Shown here: one piece after another, positions 1-8,150 of the stretch | Layout of the letters: each line of letters opens with the position of its first letter | How positions within the stretch are numbered: position 1 is the stretch's first letter | Assembly (NCBI RefSeq): GCF_014385435.1 | Contig: NZ_JACSUD010000007.1 | Coordinates: 1-64,000, forward strand | From: Alloprevotella sp. Lung230 | GTDB taxonomy: Bacteria > Bacteroidota > Bacteroidia > Bacteroidales > Bacteroidaceae | Length of the DNA: 64,000 nucleotides | Direction: 5' to 3' | Position numbers and translations under genes: made by a program | Notes under the pieces: model-generated | What the model saw: the letters and a program-made list of their open reading frames with translations, nothing else | The model's database searches: none | What the model was told of the DNA's origin: nothing

Positions 1-356
1 TCAATACCCTCCTCCCCAATGCGATGGCGAAAGTGAACCAATTCGGAAGAGGCACAAGGAGCAGCGGGTATAAACTCCTGCATACCACAAAAGTGTTGAT
101 AATAAGCGTTTTCACTCCATTGCTCCACAACGGATTCATCTGAGAGATTGCGAAGGTGCTTGAGTATCAACAAACCACACATCAAACGTATCGGCTTACT
201 TGGGCGACCATTGTGCTGACAATACAAAGGCTGGAAAGCAGCATCGAATTTCTCCCAATTTATTTTGTCGGAGAGTTTATAGAGAGGGTGAGAGGGGTTC
301 AGCATATCCGACAAACTGCTGAATAATGAAGGGCTGGGATAGGGCTTTTTAATCAT
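1..356 (-). CDS. IS5-family transposase, N-terminal part (partial)
   Basis: The start codon is at 356 on the minus strand. About 118 N-terminal residues are present and the gene runs off the window start. The encoded stretch carries the same N-terminal domain as the complete copy at 5785-7092, including the GRPSKPIRLMCGLLILKHLR region. The catalytic DDE residues lie beyond the window edge, so activity cannot be judged. A -7-like TATCTTTG is at 380-387 on the minus strand, inside an inverted repeat shared with copy 2. Confidence 0.9.
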   Translation of the reverse strand, partial: MIKKPYPSPSLFSSLSDMLNPSHPLYKLSDKINWEKFDAAFQPLYCQHNGRPSKPIRLMCGLLILKHLRNLSDESVVEQWSENAYYQHFCGMQEFIPAAPCASSELVHFRHRIGEEGI

Positions 357-468
357 AAAAATCTGCAAGTTTCTGAAGACAAAGATAAGAAAACTTGCAG
401 ATTTATCAAAGGAATATCTTGATTAATTTACTGAATATCAGATGATAAATGGGAATTTAAGAGACGAC
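1..468 (-). mobile_element. IS5-like element, copy 1 (right part only, cut by window edge)
   Basis: Bases 1-468 match 6737-7204 (copy 2) almost base for base with a handful of substitutions, so this is the promoter-proximal third of the same insertion sequence. The right terminus ends in GACGAC at 468 and is followed by TATATAAG. The terminal inverted repeat is about 13 bp (GTCGYCCCTTAAA type; here with one extra change). The left end lies outside the window, so its target duplication cannot be read. It borders the methyltransferase/GHKL/receiver operon directly: the receiver gene stop codon is 9 nt from the IS end. Confidence 0.92.
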
Positions 469-476
469 TATATAAG

Positions 477-1685
477 TTATTCCCAATAGTGTCTTCGTAT
501 GCTATTCGGAAGTGCCGGTACTCCATATCGACCAATATATGCAATATATCGCTGTCTTAACTGATGAATATATGGAGAGTTCAATTTATATCTATATCTT
601 TTATTCAACAGATCACTATCTTCTTTAACAACACGCATTGCTGAGGCAAAATTTATCAAAGCAATATCATTGTATATTTCCTCTTCAAAAGGAAAGGACG
701 CTAATACATGTCGACTAATTACCCCATTATTAAAGACGTCATTAACGGAATCTGGGTTTTTATCATGCTTTTTCTTCTTCTGATTTTGATATTCTTTGGA
801 TTCTGTCTTATCAATCACTAAGAACTCAAAGGTCTTTCTACCATCCATATATCTACTCGCTAAATCACATTCAGGAGTAATTAAAATCCCATATTCGTTT
901 TCATTAAATTTAAAAATATCACCTGTCATTAAAGGAGCCTCTGTAGGAATGACTGTATAAAATATCCTTCTGTATAATTTTATTGTCTTTGCTTCTACAA
1001 CGTCATGCTGCTCAGGATTATACTCTTCTAGTTCTTTTCGTAAAGTAGCATCTTGTATCAAAGATTCATTTAGTAAGTTATGAAACATCTCTATCAATTC
1101 GGAAGTTGGGTCTCCTCCATCATTTAATACAGTGTCTTTAACTTCTTTGATCCAATGTTTATTAGCAATCTCCAGATCGTAGAAAATTTTTTGAACAGAT
1201 TGGTTAATAGCATGACTCCAAACAAATGGAATCTTCATATGACTATTAATTTCTTCAAAATCTTTGATTTCTTTTATTATCATTGCGGCATCATCGTCAA
1301 TAGCCTCTGGTGTCTTCTTCTTGAATTGAACCTTTTCTTTATATCGTTTTTGTAACTTACTCTTAGTAATAGCACCTAATTCATTCTCTGAATAAATATA
1401 TATCAATGAATAAATATCTGCGACATTTAAAAGTTGCTCTGGTGTTTTGTCTGGCAGTACTGCTCCTTCTAATTCTTCGAGTTCATCTCCCTCATTTTTA
1501 AAATTCCAGTCCAAAATAATAGCTTTAAATGTTGACGTAGCTTTTATTGTTGACTCTAAATCATGTATGCTGCACACAGGAAGGACTGAAAAAGATGAAT
1601 CTTGTCTAAGTTTATTAAATAGTTTATTTTCAAATGATTCAACTTCTAACACTTTATTATCTGCAAAAACAACTACTCCATCCAT
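477..1685 (-). CDS. Receiver-like protein, third gene of the methyltransferase/GHKL operon
   Basis: 402 aa, starting 2 nt after the stop of the upstream GHKL gene. The N-terminal ~100 residues resemble a divergent response-regulator receiver (Response_reg_2-like): an initial VVFADNK strand and a central AIILDWNF strand whose Asp would be the phosphoacceptor. The middle is helical. The C-terminal half has a compact segment with GDIFKFNENEYGILITPECD that I do not recognise as a catalytic domain. No DNA-binding helix-turn-helix is evident, so it is probably not a classical transcription factor. Operon position next to a kinase-like GHKL protein suggests it is the partner or effector (inference). 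Base composition is strongly AT-rich compared with genes after 9 kb. Its stop lies 9 nt from the IS copy 1 end, yet the C-terminus looks natural (ending HYWE). Confidence 0.75.
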   Translation of the reverse strand: MDGVVVFADNKVLEVESFENKLFNKLRQDSSFSVLPVCSIHDLESTIKATSTFKAIILDWNFKNEGDELEELEGAVLPDKTPEQLLNVADIYSLIYIYSENELGAITKSKLQKRYKEKVQFKKKTPEAIDDDAAMIIKEIKDFEEINSHMKIPFVWSHAINQSVQKIFYDLEIANKHWIKEVKDTVLNDGGDPTSELIEMFHNLLNESLIQDATLRKELEEYNPEQHDVVEAKTIKLYRRIFYTVIPTEAPLMTGDIFKFNENEYGILITPECDLASRYMDGRKTFEFLVIDKTESKEYQNQKKKKHDKNPDSVNDVFNNGVISRHVLASFPFEEEIYNDIALINFASAMRVVKEDSDLLNKRYRYKLNSPYIHQLRQRYIAYIGRYGVPALPNSIRRHYWE

Positions 1686-1687
1686 TT

Positions 1688-3913
1688 TTAAGCCTCCTCT
1701 TGTTTAAACTTAATTATAAAATTAGCACCAGGTAAAATCACATCATTACTATTACTCAAAAGATGAATTTCTGCATTTATTCTATACAATAGTTCCTTCA
1801 CTATATATAAACCGAGTCCCCGACCATCAGCCTTCATCGAAACGAACTCATCAAATATGAATGGTGCGATATCTTCTCTAACGCCATTGCCATTATCAGC
1901 AATAATGAGAGTTCTTTCAGTGGGATTAATTTCAAAGAATAGTTTCCTATTTTGCCTCTTTGTTTCATTAAGCCAATATATAGAATTGTCAATAAGATTT
2001 ATTAACACTTGTAAGATGGCTCCTTCATTTGTTGATACACTAAAGTCAGTTGATATTTTATCAATGTTTGTTTCTATCTTATCAGTGAATTCATATCTAA
2101 AATATTTTACAACCTTATTAATGCTGCCTAGTATGGAAACATCTTTAATAGCCTTACGTTGAATCTTAAACAGTGGTTGAATGAGCTGTAAATCATCATA
2201 TACTAACATCAGATTTTCATCTATTTCATTCATGAAATCAATAATATCATCAATTGAAATTGAATTTGTTTTAAGATTGTGGATAATGCCCTTGATGTTC
2301 TCCCTCATTAAAAGAAGTAATCGTAAAGTATCATGTGATGATTTTTCAACAGCCATACCAAGTCCTGCAAGGTCCTCTACTATTCGCATCCTTTTTTCTA
2401 CAACCGCTAAATGCTTGTCGTATACAGAAATAAATTTATTGGCTGCAGCAAGTGATTCTTTATCATCAATCTTATTTAACTTATTCCTTAATTCTTCAAA
2501 AGAAGAACTTAAAACACTTTTAGTTTGATTGAAATGTCTTTTTTGCTGCAATTCAATTTTATACTTGTCTATTTTAATTTCCGCATTAAAAATTTCAGTA
2601 GCAGCAGTAACAAGATTTCTAAAATCATCAAATGCGCCATCTGTATTTACTATCCCTTGTCTATTTGAGGCATCTCTAAGTCGTGGGTTATTTTCTTGGC
2701 TAATATATACAAAACCCGTTAAGTCATTATAACTAATAAATTGCCCAGCCTTAATAGTTGAACGTTTTTTGTCTAACTCCAACCAATCAACACCTTTTTC
2801 TCCATAAGGATAGACCCTAACCCCATCACGTAAGACATATACAAAATTATCTTTGATAAACCTCTTTAGATCTTCATTTAAGATTGTTCTATCTGGCTTT
2901 TTGAGGTCAAATGCATAAAAAGTGAAACAGAATGGCCCACATTGAGGTTGCCGTTCTGCTTTTTCAATTTCTTTAATTCCGGTTAAATTATAGCCTCTTT
3001 CTGAAAGAACATCATTATCCATTAGATTCAAAGAATATTCCAAGACTCTTTGTGGGGCTTTTGAAGTATATTTGAAATTAATATTACAATTATTATCAAT
3101 AGCTCCAATCATTGTAAATTGAGCCCTCTCAATTACATCGTCAAAAGTCATTACTTCTTCTGATAAGTAAGGGGTATTATCTATAAACATAGAAATATCA
3201 AAATCTCTTTGTATATTAATACCTAGAGATGTAGCGTTCATATCTGTAGGAGGAATTAAACGCTGAATATTTTTATATAGATTCTTATAATCTGCAACAG
3301 TCCAATGTTCCCTTAAATTATATATGCGAATTATGGTGCCAGATTTATAATCCAATAATTCCGGTGGATCATTTACATACCAAACATTTTTCACATCTTC
3401 TAATAGTTTATATGATGATATGTCTTGATTAAACAAGTTTGCATTCTCAGGATTGTAATCGGAAAAATCCATCAACAGTTTAATCTCATTTTCACCGTTG
3501 GATTTAGTATACAGTTCTATCTTCTCTCCTAACTTGTGAATAGCAAAACGTCCAATCCCTTTTTCTCCTTGAATTACCCTACCACGAGGAGTCCTTGCTT
3601 GCTTTTGCTTTTTCTTATTCAATTTGTCAGGAGTTGCAGGACGTAACCATACATTTTTTATTGTTTGAAGGCTCATGCCACTACCAAAATCTTTAATTTC
3701 AATATATGCTTGCTCTTCCAATGGCAAAGTGTTAAAACCAATGTTACCCATATTGCCAAATCTGATTTCAGCAATAGGGGAATCTGCATCATAGCAATTT
3801 TTTAGAAGTTCTATAACAGCGACTATTTTATCGGTGATTAGTTGATCTCCTAAAATATTCATAAGCCTTGCATATGGCTTAAAGGGCATACTATTATTTT
3901 CGATTATAGCCAT
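1688..3913 (-). CDS. Double-GHKL ATPase: Hsp90/MORC-like N-terminus plus histidine-kinase-like C-terminus
   Basis: 741 aa. The N-terminal GHKL domain shows the N-box ELLKNCYDAD (E35, N39, D42), a G1 motif DFGSGM (75-80) and a G2-type loop GEKGIGRF (116-123), as in Hsp90, MutL and MORC ATPases. The central region is long and mixed. The C-terminal third has a helical DHp-like segment with a candidate His (AVEKSSHDTLRL, about residue 535), then a second GHKL ATPase with N-box NLIDNSIYW, G1 DNGNGV and G2 GRGLGLYIVKEL. Two complete ATPase modules in one chain is the notable feature. No transmembrane segment is seen, so it is cytosolic. Spacing is 2 nt to each neighbouring gene. MORC-like ATPases linked to modification enzymes and receiver domains are known from comparative genomics of restriction-type systems; the defence role here is inferred. 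Confidence 0.85.
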   Translation of the reverse strand: MAIIENNSMPFKPYARLMNILGDQLITDKIVAVIELLKNCYDADSPIAEIRFGNMGNIGFNTLPLEEQAYIEIKDFGSGMSLQTIKNVWLRPATPDKLNKKKQKQARTPRGRVIQGEKGIGRFAIHKLGEKIELYTKSNGENEIKLLMDFSDYNPENANLFNQDISSYKLLEDVKNVWYVNDPPELLDYKSGTIIRIYNLREHWTVADYKNLYKNIQRLIPPTDMNATSLGINIQRDFDISMFIDNTPYLSEEVMTFDDVIERAQFTMIGAIDNNCNINFKYTSKAPQRVLEYSLNLMDNDVLSERGYNLTGIKEIEKAERQPQCGPFCFTFYAFDLKKPDRTILNEDLKRFIKDNFVYVLRDGVRVYPYGEKGVDWLELDKKRSTIKAGQFISYNDLTGFVYISQENNPRLRDASNRQGIVNTDGAFDDFRNLVTAATEIFNAEIKIDKYKIELQQKRHFNQTKSVLSSSFEELRNKLNKIDDKESLAAANKFISVYDKHLAVVEKRMRIVEDLAGLGMAVEKSSHDTLRLLLLMRENIKGIIHNLKTNSISIDDIIDFMNEIDENLMLVYDDLQLIQPLFKIQRKAIKDVSILGSINKVVKYFRYEFTDKIETNIDKISTDFSVSTNEGAILQVLINLIDNSIYWLNETKRQNRKLFFEINPTERTLIIADNGNGVREDIAPFIFDEFVSMKADGRGLGLYIVKELLYRINAEIHLLSNSNDVILPGANFIIKFKQEEA

Positions 3914-3915
3914 AA

Positions 3916-5187
3916 TTATTTCTTTCTTGCAAATATTACGAACTCTTCTGAATAGATCTTTCTGCTACTTCCTTTTATTTTTGCGAACTTACCGTTTGCA
4001 TCTCGATATGGAGTTAAAATTTTATTGGAAATTTTACGCCTGTCAACTTCTACATTTATAAAACCTTCTTTTAACAAACACTCGGTTAAATGTTTTGCAT
4101 TATCTATTTTAACACCCTTATATTCAGTATTACCTATAACAAAAAGACAACCACCATTTGATCTTAGCATCTTATAAACTTTATGGACAGTGGTCTGCAT
4201 ATCTATATAGTACTGCGCGACAGAACGAGTTTTTCTCTTGTCTATTGAATACATCTTAGATACTATATCTTGAGCCGTTTCATTCAATTTATTTATATTA
4301 TCATTAAAGTTATCAGCATGATATAAACTTCCAATTGTACCCTCTCTAAGAGTTCGAAAATCATTTGTAAATCCTAACCATAAAGTAGATAATTGATGAA
4401 GATCTGCATATTCATAGGAAGTTACATAGGGAGGACTTGTAACAACTAAATCTACAAAAGAAAATGATATGTCAACATCAAGAAAATTTACACAATTGAT
4501 ATCTGCGCTCCCTTGTGTGTTACCAGTATTATCCAAGTTTGCATTACGCATCATCTTTACTTGAGACTTAAACGATACCAATACATTTTTAGGCTCCTTG
4601 TTTGGGTCTATTTGGGGCTTAATCGACTTGGTCAACCATCGTGAACAAGGCTTCAATATGTTCGAAAATGCACAAAGAAAGAAATTACGATAGATCTCGT
4701 TATTCACTCCTTCGCAAATAGCGGTCTTAAGCTTTAACAATTCATCAATATGACCATCATCAAACCAATATCTTATACGTTCATTCTTGTATATTTCATC
4801 ATCTTTGTTGACTACACATGTATTATAACAAGAAATTATATTATTATAATATTCTTCTAAAATCTCGTCATCATAACTTTGGCTTTTTGTTTCTGCTATA
4901 AGGGTTGCAACAGGGTTAATGTCGCATCCCCAAAAATGTTTACCATTTCGTACAGCTTCATATGCAACTGTGCCACAGCCACAAAAAATATCCGCTACGG
5001 TTTTAACTGATATATCGCTTTCTTCGGCTTTATGAATTGCTTTTGTCGTTATAAATGCAGGGAATTTCGCAGGATATGCATGGATACTATGCATACGTTT
5101 TTCCCGTTCGGCTGTCATATTCCATTCTTCCTGTATATCTATCGTATCAAAATTGAGTGTACGATAATTATCAATTGTGATATTCAT
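3916..5187 (-). CDS. DNA methyltransferase, SPPY type (amino-methyltransferase)
   Basis: 423 aa. The N-terminal HSIHAYPAKFPAFI segment (33-46) is characteristic of a group of amino-methyltransferases. The SAM-binding motif I is DIFCGCG (66-72) with a GCDINP motif II-like strand (87-92). The catalytic motif IV is TSPPY (250-254). Order I before IV and the SPP[Y] signature indicate modification of an exocyclic amino group, N4-cytosine or N6-adenine; the base cannot be decided by eye. The insert between the motifs probably carries target recognition. First gene of a three-gene operon; no restriction endonuclease is recognisable next to it, so it is either part of a multi-gene conflict system or a solitary modifier. 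AT-rich, like its partners. Confidence 0.88.
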   Translation of the reverse strand: MNITIDNYRTLNFDTIDIQEEWNMTAEREKRMHSIHAYPAKFPAFITTKAIHKAEESDISVKTVADIFCGCGTVAYEAVRNGKHFWGCDINPVATLIAETKSQSYDDEILEEYYNNIISCYNTCVVNKDDEIYKNERIRYWFDDGHIDELLKLKTAICEGVNNEIYRNFFLCAFSNILKPCSRWLTKSIKPQIDPNKEPKNVLVSFKSQVKMMRNANLDNTGNTQGSADINCVNFLDVDISFSFVDLVVTSPPYVTSYEYADLHQLSTLWLGFTNDFRTLREGTIGSLYHADNFNDNINKLNETAQDIVSKMYSIDKRKTRSVAQYYIDMQTTVHKVYKMLRSNGGCLFVIGNTEYKGVKIDNAKHLTECLLKEGFINVEVDRRKISNKILTPYRDANGKFAKIKGSSRKIYSEEFVIFARKK

Positions 5188-5260
5188 GACAAATATTTAT
5201 ATTATTCCTTACAATATTAGCGCAAACAAGTGTGCGTATACAACGCACCCAAGTTATAAG

Positions 5261-5268
5261 CAAAAGTA
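5261..5268 (-). promoter_or_regulatory. Candidate -7 element for the methyltransferase operon
   Basis: The plus strand reads CAAAAGTA, i.e. TACTTTTG on the minus strand, matching TAnnTTTG. It lies 74 nt upstream of the methyltransferase start. No clear TTTG at -33 is visible. A second match, TATCTTTG at 5364-5371 on the plus strand, points towards the integrase remnant and has no gene to drive. Nothing else is recognised between 5188 and 5467. Confidence 0.5.
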
Positions 5269-5467
5269 CAAAAAATCCTTCATATGTACAATGTTTATTG
5301 GTTCGAAAAAATAAGACCGTATAAAAATGTCTTTTCAATGTGTTATTGTAAGTTGAAAATTAGTATCTTTGTATTCAAGAATAAGTGTTCTTTTGATTTA
5401 ACGCAAAATAAGACAGAATATAGAACTATGCTCGTTTCTAAATCGTTACCTGTCGAAAATTAAGCGA

Positions 5468-5767
5468 TTATAAATTACTCTCTTTCAACAAGAAAGATGA
5501 TTTACTATGCCTAGCCAAATGGAAGGTGAGGTTTTTCTTGATACCACAAATATCGGCAATTTCTTTGAGATACGAATTCGTTTTCTGATTGGTAAGCATT
5601 GGAAAGAGTTTGCCGTTTCGATAAGTCTTCCCACCATACTTAGCAATGATTGCTTTGGGAATGTCCAAAAGAAGAACATTTGTTTCCACACTTGTTTTCT
5701 GTCTCTGAGTCATAATCCACTGCTTATCGCCAAGGGTGACGATGTGATCGGGAGTGAGGTTGGACAC
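5468..5767 (-). pseudogene. Tyrosine recombinase (integrase) remnant
   Basis: About 99 residues survive. The open frame begins at a GTG (5767), but in-frame sequence continues upstream (Y-I-D before the GTG) to the IS copy 2 end at 5777, so the N-terminal domain is missing. The fragment shows the segment around LTPDHIVTLGDK and the catalytic-box stretch LTFHLARHS (the H-x-x-R box), typical of Bacteroidota site-specific recombinases. After HLARH the usual TFAT... continuation and the catalytic Tyr are lost, and the frame ends within about 12 residues. It is therefore broken at both ends. It is the only trace of the element that may have carried the adjacent operon. Confidence 0.8.
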
Positions 5768-5784
5768 ATCTATATAGTCGTCCC

Positions 5785-7092
5785 TTAAAAAGCTTTGATA
5801 AGTGAAAAGTCACTCCTCCCCTGCCTCTCGCTTATTATTTTGAGCAGCCACAAAAGAACTCTCATGGCTCTTTTGAAGTTGTAAGCAGCTGCTGCCATCA
5901 GTATGTTTACAGCGTCTCCTACCACACCTTTGTAAAAGTTGCGGCCTAAACGATGATCTGCTTTCAAATGTCCAATGGTAGGTTCTATGCCTGCCCGCTT
6001 GCAGAATAGTTTGTGTTTCTTGCGCCTTTGATATCTGCTCTCTGATGGCTTGGGGCTGTCCGGTATTAAAATCTGAGTACCATTCACCTCTTTCCTACCT
6101 CGATAACCTCTGTCTCCTGCAAGTATTTTAATCTTTCGTTGTGTGAGACGTTCAACTTGTCCTAACGCAGCTTCTATCGTGTGTCCGTCATATTCATTAC
6201 GAAAAGACATCGCACCAAGAATGATACCCGTAGCCGAACGTATGATGGAGACCTTGTTGCCGAATTCGTACTTCTTGTCTTCTTTTCCCTTACTAATACA
6301 TTGCACCTCGGCTTCGTGAATGGAATAAAGTTTTTTCCGGCTGTTACGTCTTTGTGAAAGAATGGTTTGAAATCTATCAATGAGTTCAGTGTAGAGAGAA
6401 TTCTCTCCAAGATTGCGCTTGAGCTCTCGAACCAACCGCCCGGCTATTGTTCGCAATTTCCGGTCTGCTCTCAGTGCCTTCTTGCGATTCTTGGGATGAT
6501 TGCGAAAACGTTGGTCGCGATAAATGCCTTTCAACACAAAGGTATAGCTTTGGCCAAGAGGAAGATGCAGTTTATCGACGAGATGCAGCACCTTGCCCAC
6601 TATCTTTTTATGCAACTTGGCATCCGTAGGAAAAGTGATGTTCTTTTCCTGAACGGTTGAATCGATAAAAGCGGTATCATGGTGATGTTCATCATCATCT
6701 TCGTTATTGACACGAATACTTTCCTGAAAGATGAGTTCAATACCCTCCTCCCCAATGCGATGGCGAAAGTGAACCAATTCGGAAGAGGCACAAGGAGCAC
6801 CGGGTATAAACTCCTGCATACCACAAAAGTATTGATAATAAGCGTTTTCGCTCCATTGCTCCACAACGGATTCATCTGAGAGATTGCGAAGGTGCTTGAG
6901 TATCAACAAACCACACATCAAACGTATCGGCTTACTTGGGCGACCATTGTGCTGACAATACAAAGGACGGAAAGCAGCATCGAATTTCTCCCAATTTATT
7001 TTGTCGGAGAGTTTGTAGAGAGGGTGAGAGGGGTTCAGCATATCCGACAAACTGCTGAATAATGAAGGACTGGTATAGGGCTTTTTAATCAT
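5785..7092 (-). CDS. IS5-family transposase
   Basis: 435 aa, start codon at 7092; a TTG 12 nt upstream is less likely. An InsH-like N-terminal domain is followed by a DDE domain. The first Asp is in AFIDSTVQEKN, the second in ILAGDRGYRG, and the Glu in RAGIEPTIGHLKADHRLGR, so the catalytic triad is intact. The stop codon overlaps the left inverted repeat region, as is usual in compact IS elements. Length and motif order fit the IS5 family as found in Bacteroidales. Confidence 0.92.
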   Translation of the reverse strand: MIKKPYTSPSLFSSLSDMLNPSHPLYKLSDKINWEKFDAAFRPLYCQHNGRPSKPIRLMCGLLILKHLRNLSDESVVEQWSENAYYQYFCGMQEFIPGAPCASSELVHFRHRIGEEGIELIFQESIRVNNEDDDEHHHDTAFIDSTVQEKNITFPTDAKLHKKIVGKVLHLVDKLHLPLGQSYTFVLKGIYRDQRFRNHPKNRKKALRADRKLRTIAGRLVRELKRNLGENSLYTELIDRFQTILSQRRNSRKKLYSIHEAEVQCISKGKEDKKYEFGNKVSIIRSATGIILGAMSFRNEYDGHTIEAALGQVERLTQRKIKILAGDRGYRGRKEVNGTQILIPDSPKPSESRYQRRKKHKLFCKRAGIEPTIGHLKADHRLGRNFYKGVVGDAVNILMAAAAYNFKRAMRVLLWLLKIISERQGRSDFSLIKAF

Positions 7093-7094
7093 AA

Positions 7095-7140
7095 AAATCT
7101 GCAAGTTTCTGAATACAAAGATAAGAAAACTTGCAGATTT
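7095..7140 (-). promoter_or_regulatory. Transposase promoter inside an inverted repeat
   Basis: A perfect 14-bp inverted repeat (AAATCTGCAAGTTT at 7095-7108, inverse at 7127-7140) flanks a minus-strand -7 match TATCTTTG at 7116-7123, just upstream of the transposase ATG. Copy 1 carries the same arrangement (about 358-404). A hairpin over the start region commonly shields IS transposase genes from outside transcription; that role is inferred here. Confidence 0.6.
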
Positions 7141-7207
7141 ATCAAAGGTATATCTTGATTAATTTACTGAATATCAGATGATAAATGGGAATTTAAGGGG
7201 CGACTAC

Positions 7208-7687
7208 TTATATTCTTCTTATCCAACGTTTACTACTTTCCATTCCCCATTGCACATGCCACTTTTTGCCACTTGTTTTATCAATGAGTATGAACTGATA
7301 CATGTTCTTGGTTGGGTACAACTCAAAAGACCCGGAACCATAACCATATCCATAGGTTAAATCATCTGAGTTAATGGTTACACTTCCTTCATTGTCAGAA
7401 TCTAACGACCACTGAACTTGTTCTATCATACCCGTTCTTGTGTCCAGCTGAAGGAAAGTATATATGTTGTCAGTTTGATACAATTTGTAGCGTCCCTTTA
7501 GAGAGGAGTTTATATCCAAGTGCTCCAAAAGCTGATTGTTAATCATAAGAAGCGTGTCGATTTTGGACAGAAAGGAGTCAACCTTCTGCTCGTGCTTCAC
7601 AGACTTGGCATTAGTGGTTGTCTTTGCGGTCTGTGCGTTTACGCCGATTGTTGAAATCAACAAAAGAAAGAAAACTGCTTTTTTCAT
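7208..7687 (-). CDS. Small exported protein of unknown function
   Basis: 159 aa. The N-terminus MKKAVFFLLLISTIGVNAQ is a clear Sec signal peptide with cleavage expected after NAQ. The mature part begins with a Thr/Lys-rich linker, then a short amphipathic helix with repeated Leu and Ile, and then β-type sequence containing two similar segments of the form IEQVQWSLDS and WHVQWGMESS. I do not recognise a family. The stop is 3 nt from the end of IS copy 2, so the IS inserted just behind the gene or trimmed its end. The upstream neighbour on the same strand is a frameshifted zinc-ribbon gene. Confidence 0.75.
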   Translation of the reverse strand: MKKAVFFLLLISTIGVNAQTAKTTTNAKSVKHEQKVDSFLSKIDTLLMINNQLLEHLDINSSLKGRYKLYQTDNIYTFLQLDTRTGMIEQVQWSLDSDNEGSVTINSDDLTYGYGYGSGSFELYPTKNMYQFILIDKTSGKKWHVQWGMESSKRWIRRI

Positions 7688-7699
7688 ATTCGTGAGATT

Positions 7700-7998
7700 T
7701 TAATCTGCCATTATAATCATTCCAGGAACTGTTTGCATTTTCTTACCACATTTTGGGCAATGTCCCTCGATAGGATTCCAGTTGTGTATTTTTTCGTTCT
7801 GAGCCCCACATTTTGGACATGTAGGGAGATAGCTCTGAGCCGCAAGGTCGTCAGCCGAAATGGAAATTATTTCTTTGCATTTTGCACAGCGGAAGTTGTA
7901 AAACTCTCCGGCGAAAAGTTCATAATGCCCAGTGGGTTCAGTTTGTACTTCATACCCGCATTTGCATCTAGTAGGTTCTTAATGTTGTCATACTTCAT
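7700..7998 (-). pseudogene. Zinc-ribbon protein gene with frameshift near its start
   Basis: Read from ATG at 7998 the frame gives MKYDNIKN and closes early. One frame over, a fine zinc-ribbon protein is readable from about 7967 to the stop at 7700: CKCGYEVQTEP, then FRCAKCKEI, TCPKCGAQN and GHCPKCGKKM, i.e. four CxxC knuckles. That frame has a TAA just upstream and no ATG, GTG or TTG of its own before the cysteines. A single-base indel after about codon 10 would join the two parts into a protein of roughly 97 aa. Either the gene is broken or the base is an assembly error. Function unknown. Confidence 0.6.
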
Positions 7999-8150
7999 TT
8001 GTTTTTAATGTGAGTAATTAAATCTTAGGCGCAAAAGTAGAGATCTATTGTGCAGCCTATCTTCATAGTTTCAAGAAATAAACAACTAACGCCAACATTT
8101 CTTATTACCATGCAGCTTCTTGTCTTTTCAACATGCAAATATACTAAGAA

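Larger units (their letters stand above)
5777..7204 (-). mobile_element. IS5-like element, copy 2 (complete)
   Basis: 1428 bp from GTCGTCCCTTAAA at 5777 to its imperfect inverse ending GGGGCGAC at 7204. The same termini are seen at copy 1 (right end, 468) and copy 3 (left end, 8151). It contains one transposase gene in full. Immediate flanks are TATA on the left and TACT on the right, so there is no target duplication across this copy. The left flank instead matches the right flank of copy 1 (TATATA), as discussed in the findings. Confidence 0.9.

Noticed and set aside
3916-5187. Classical type II restriction-modification system
   Set aside because: No restriction endonuclease gene is recognisable beside the methyltransferase; the neighbours are ATPase and receiver proteins.
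477-7204. Simple composite transposon flanked by two IS copies
   Set aside because: Not excluded, but the inner flanks match each other while copy 2's own flanks do not, which fits recombination of a circle better. The left end of copy 1 is outside the window.
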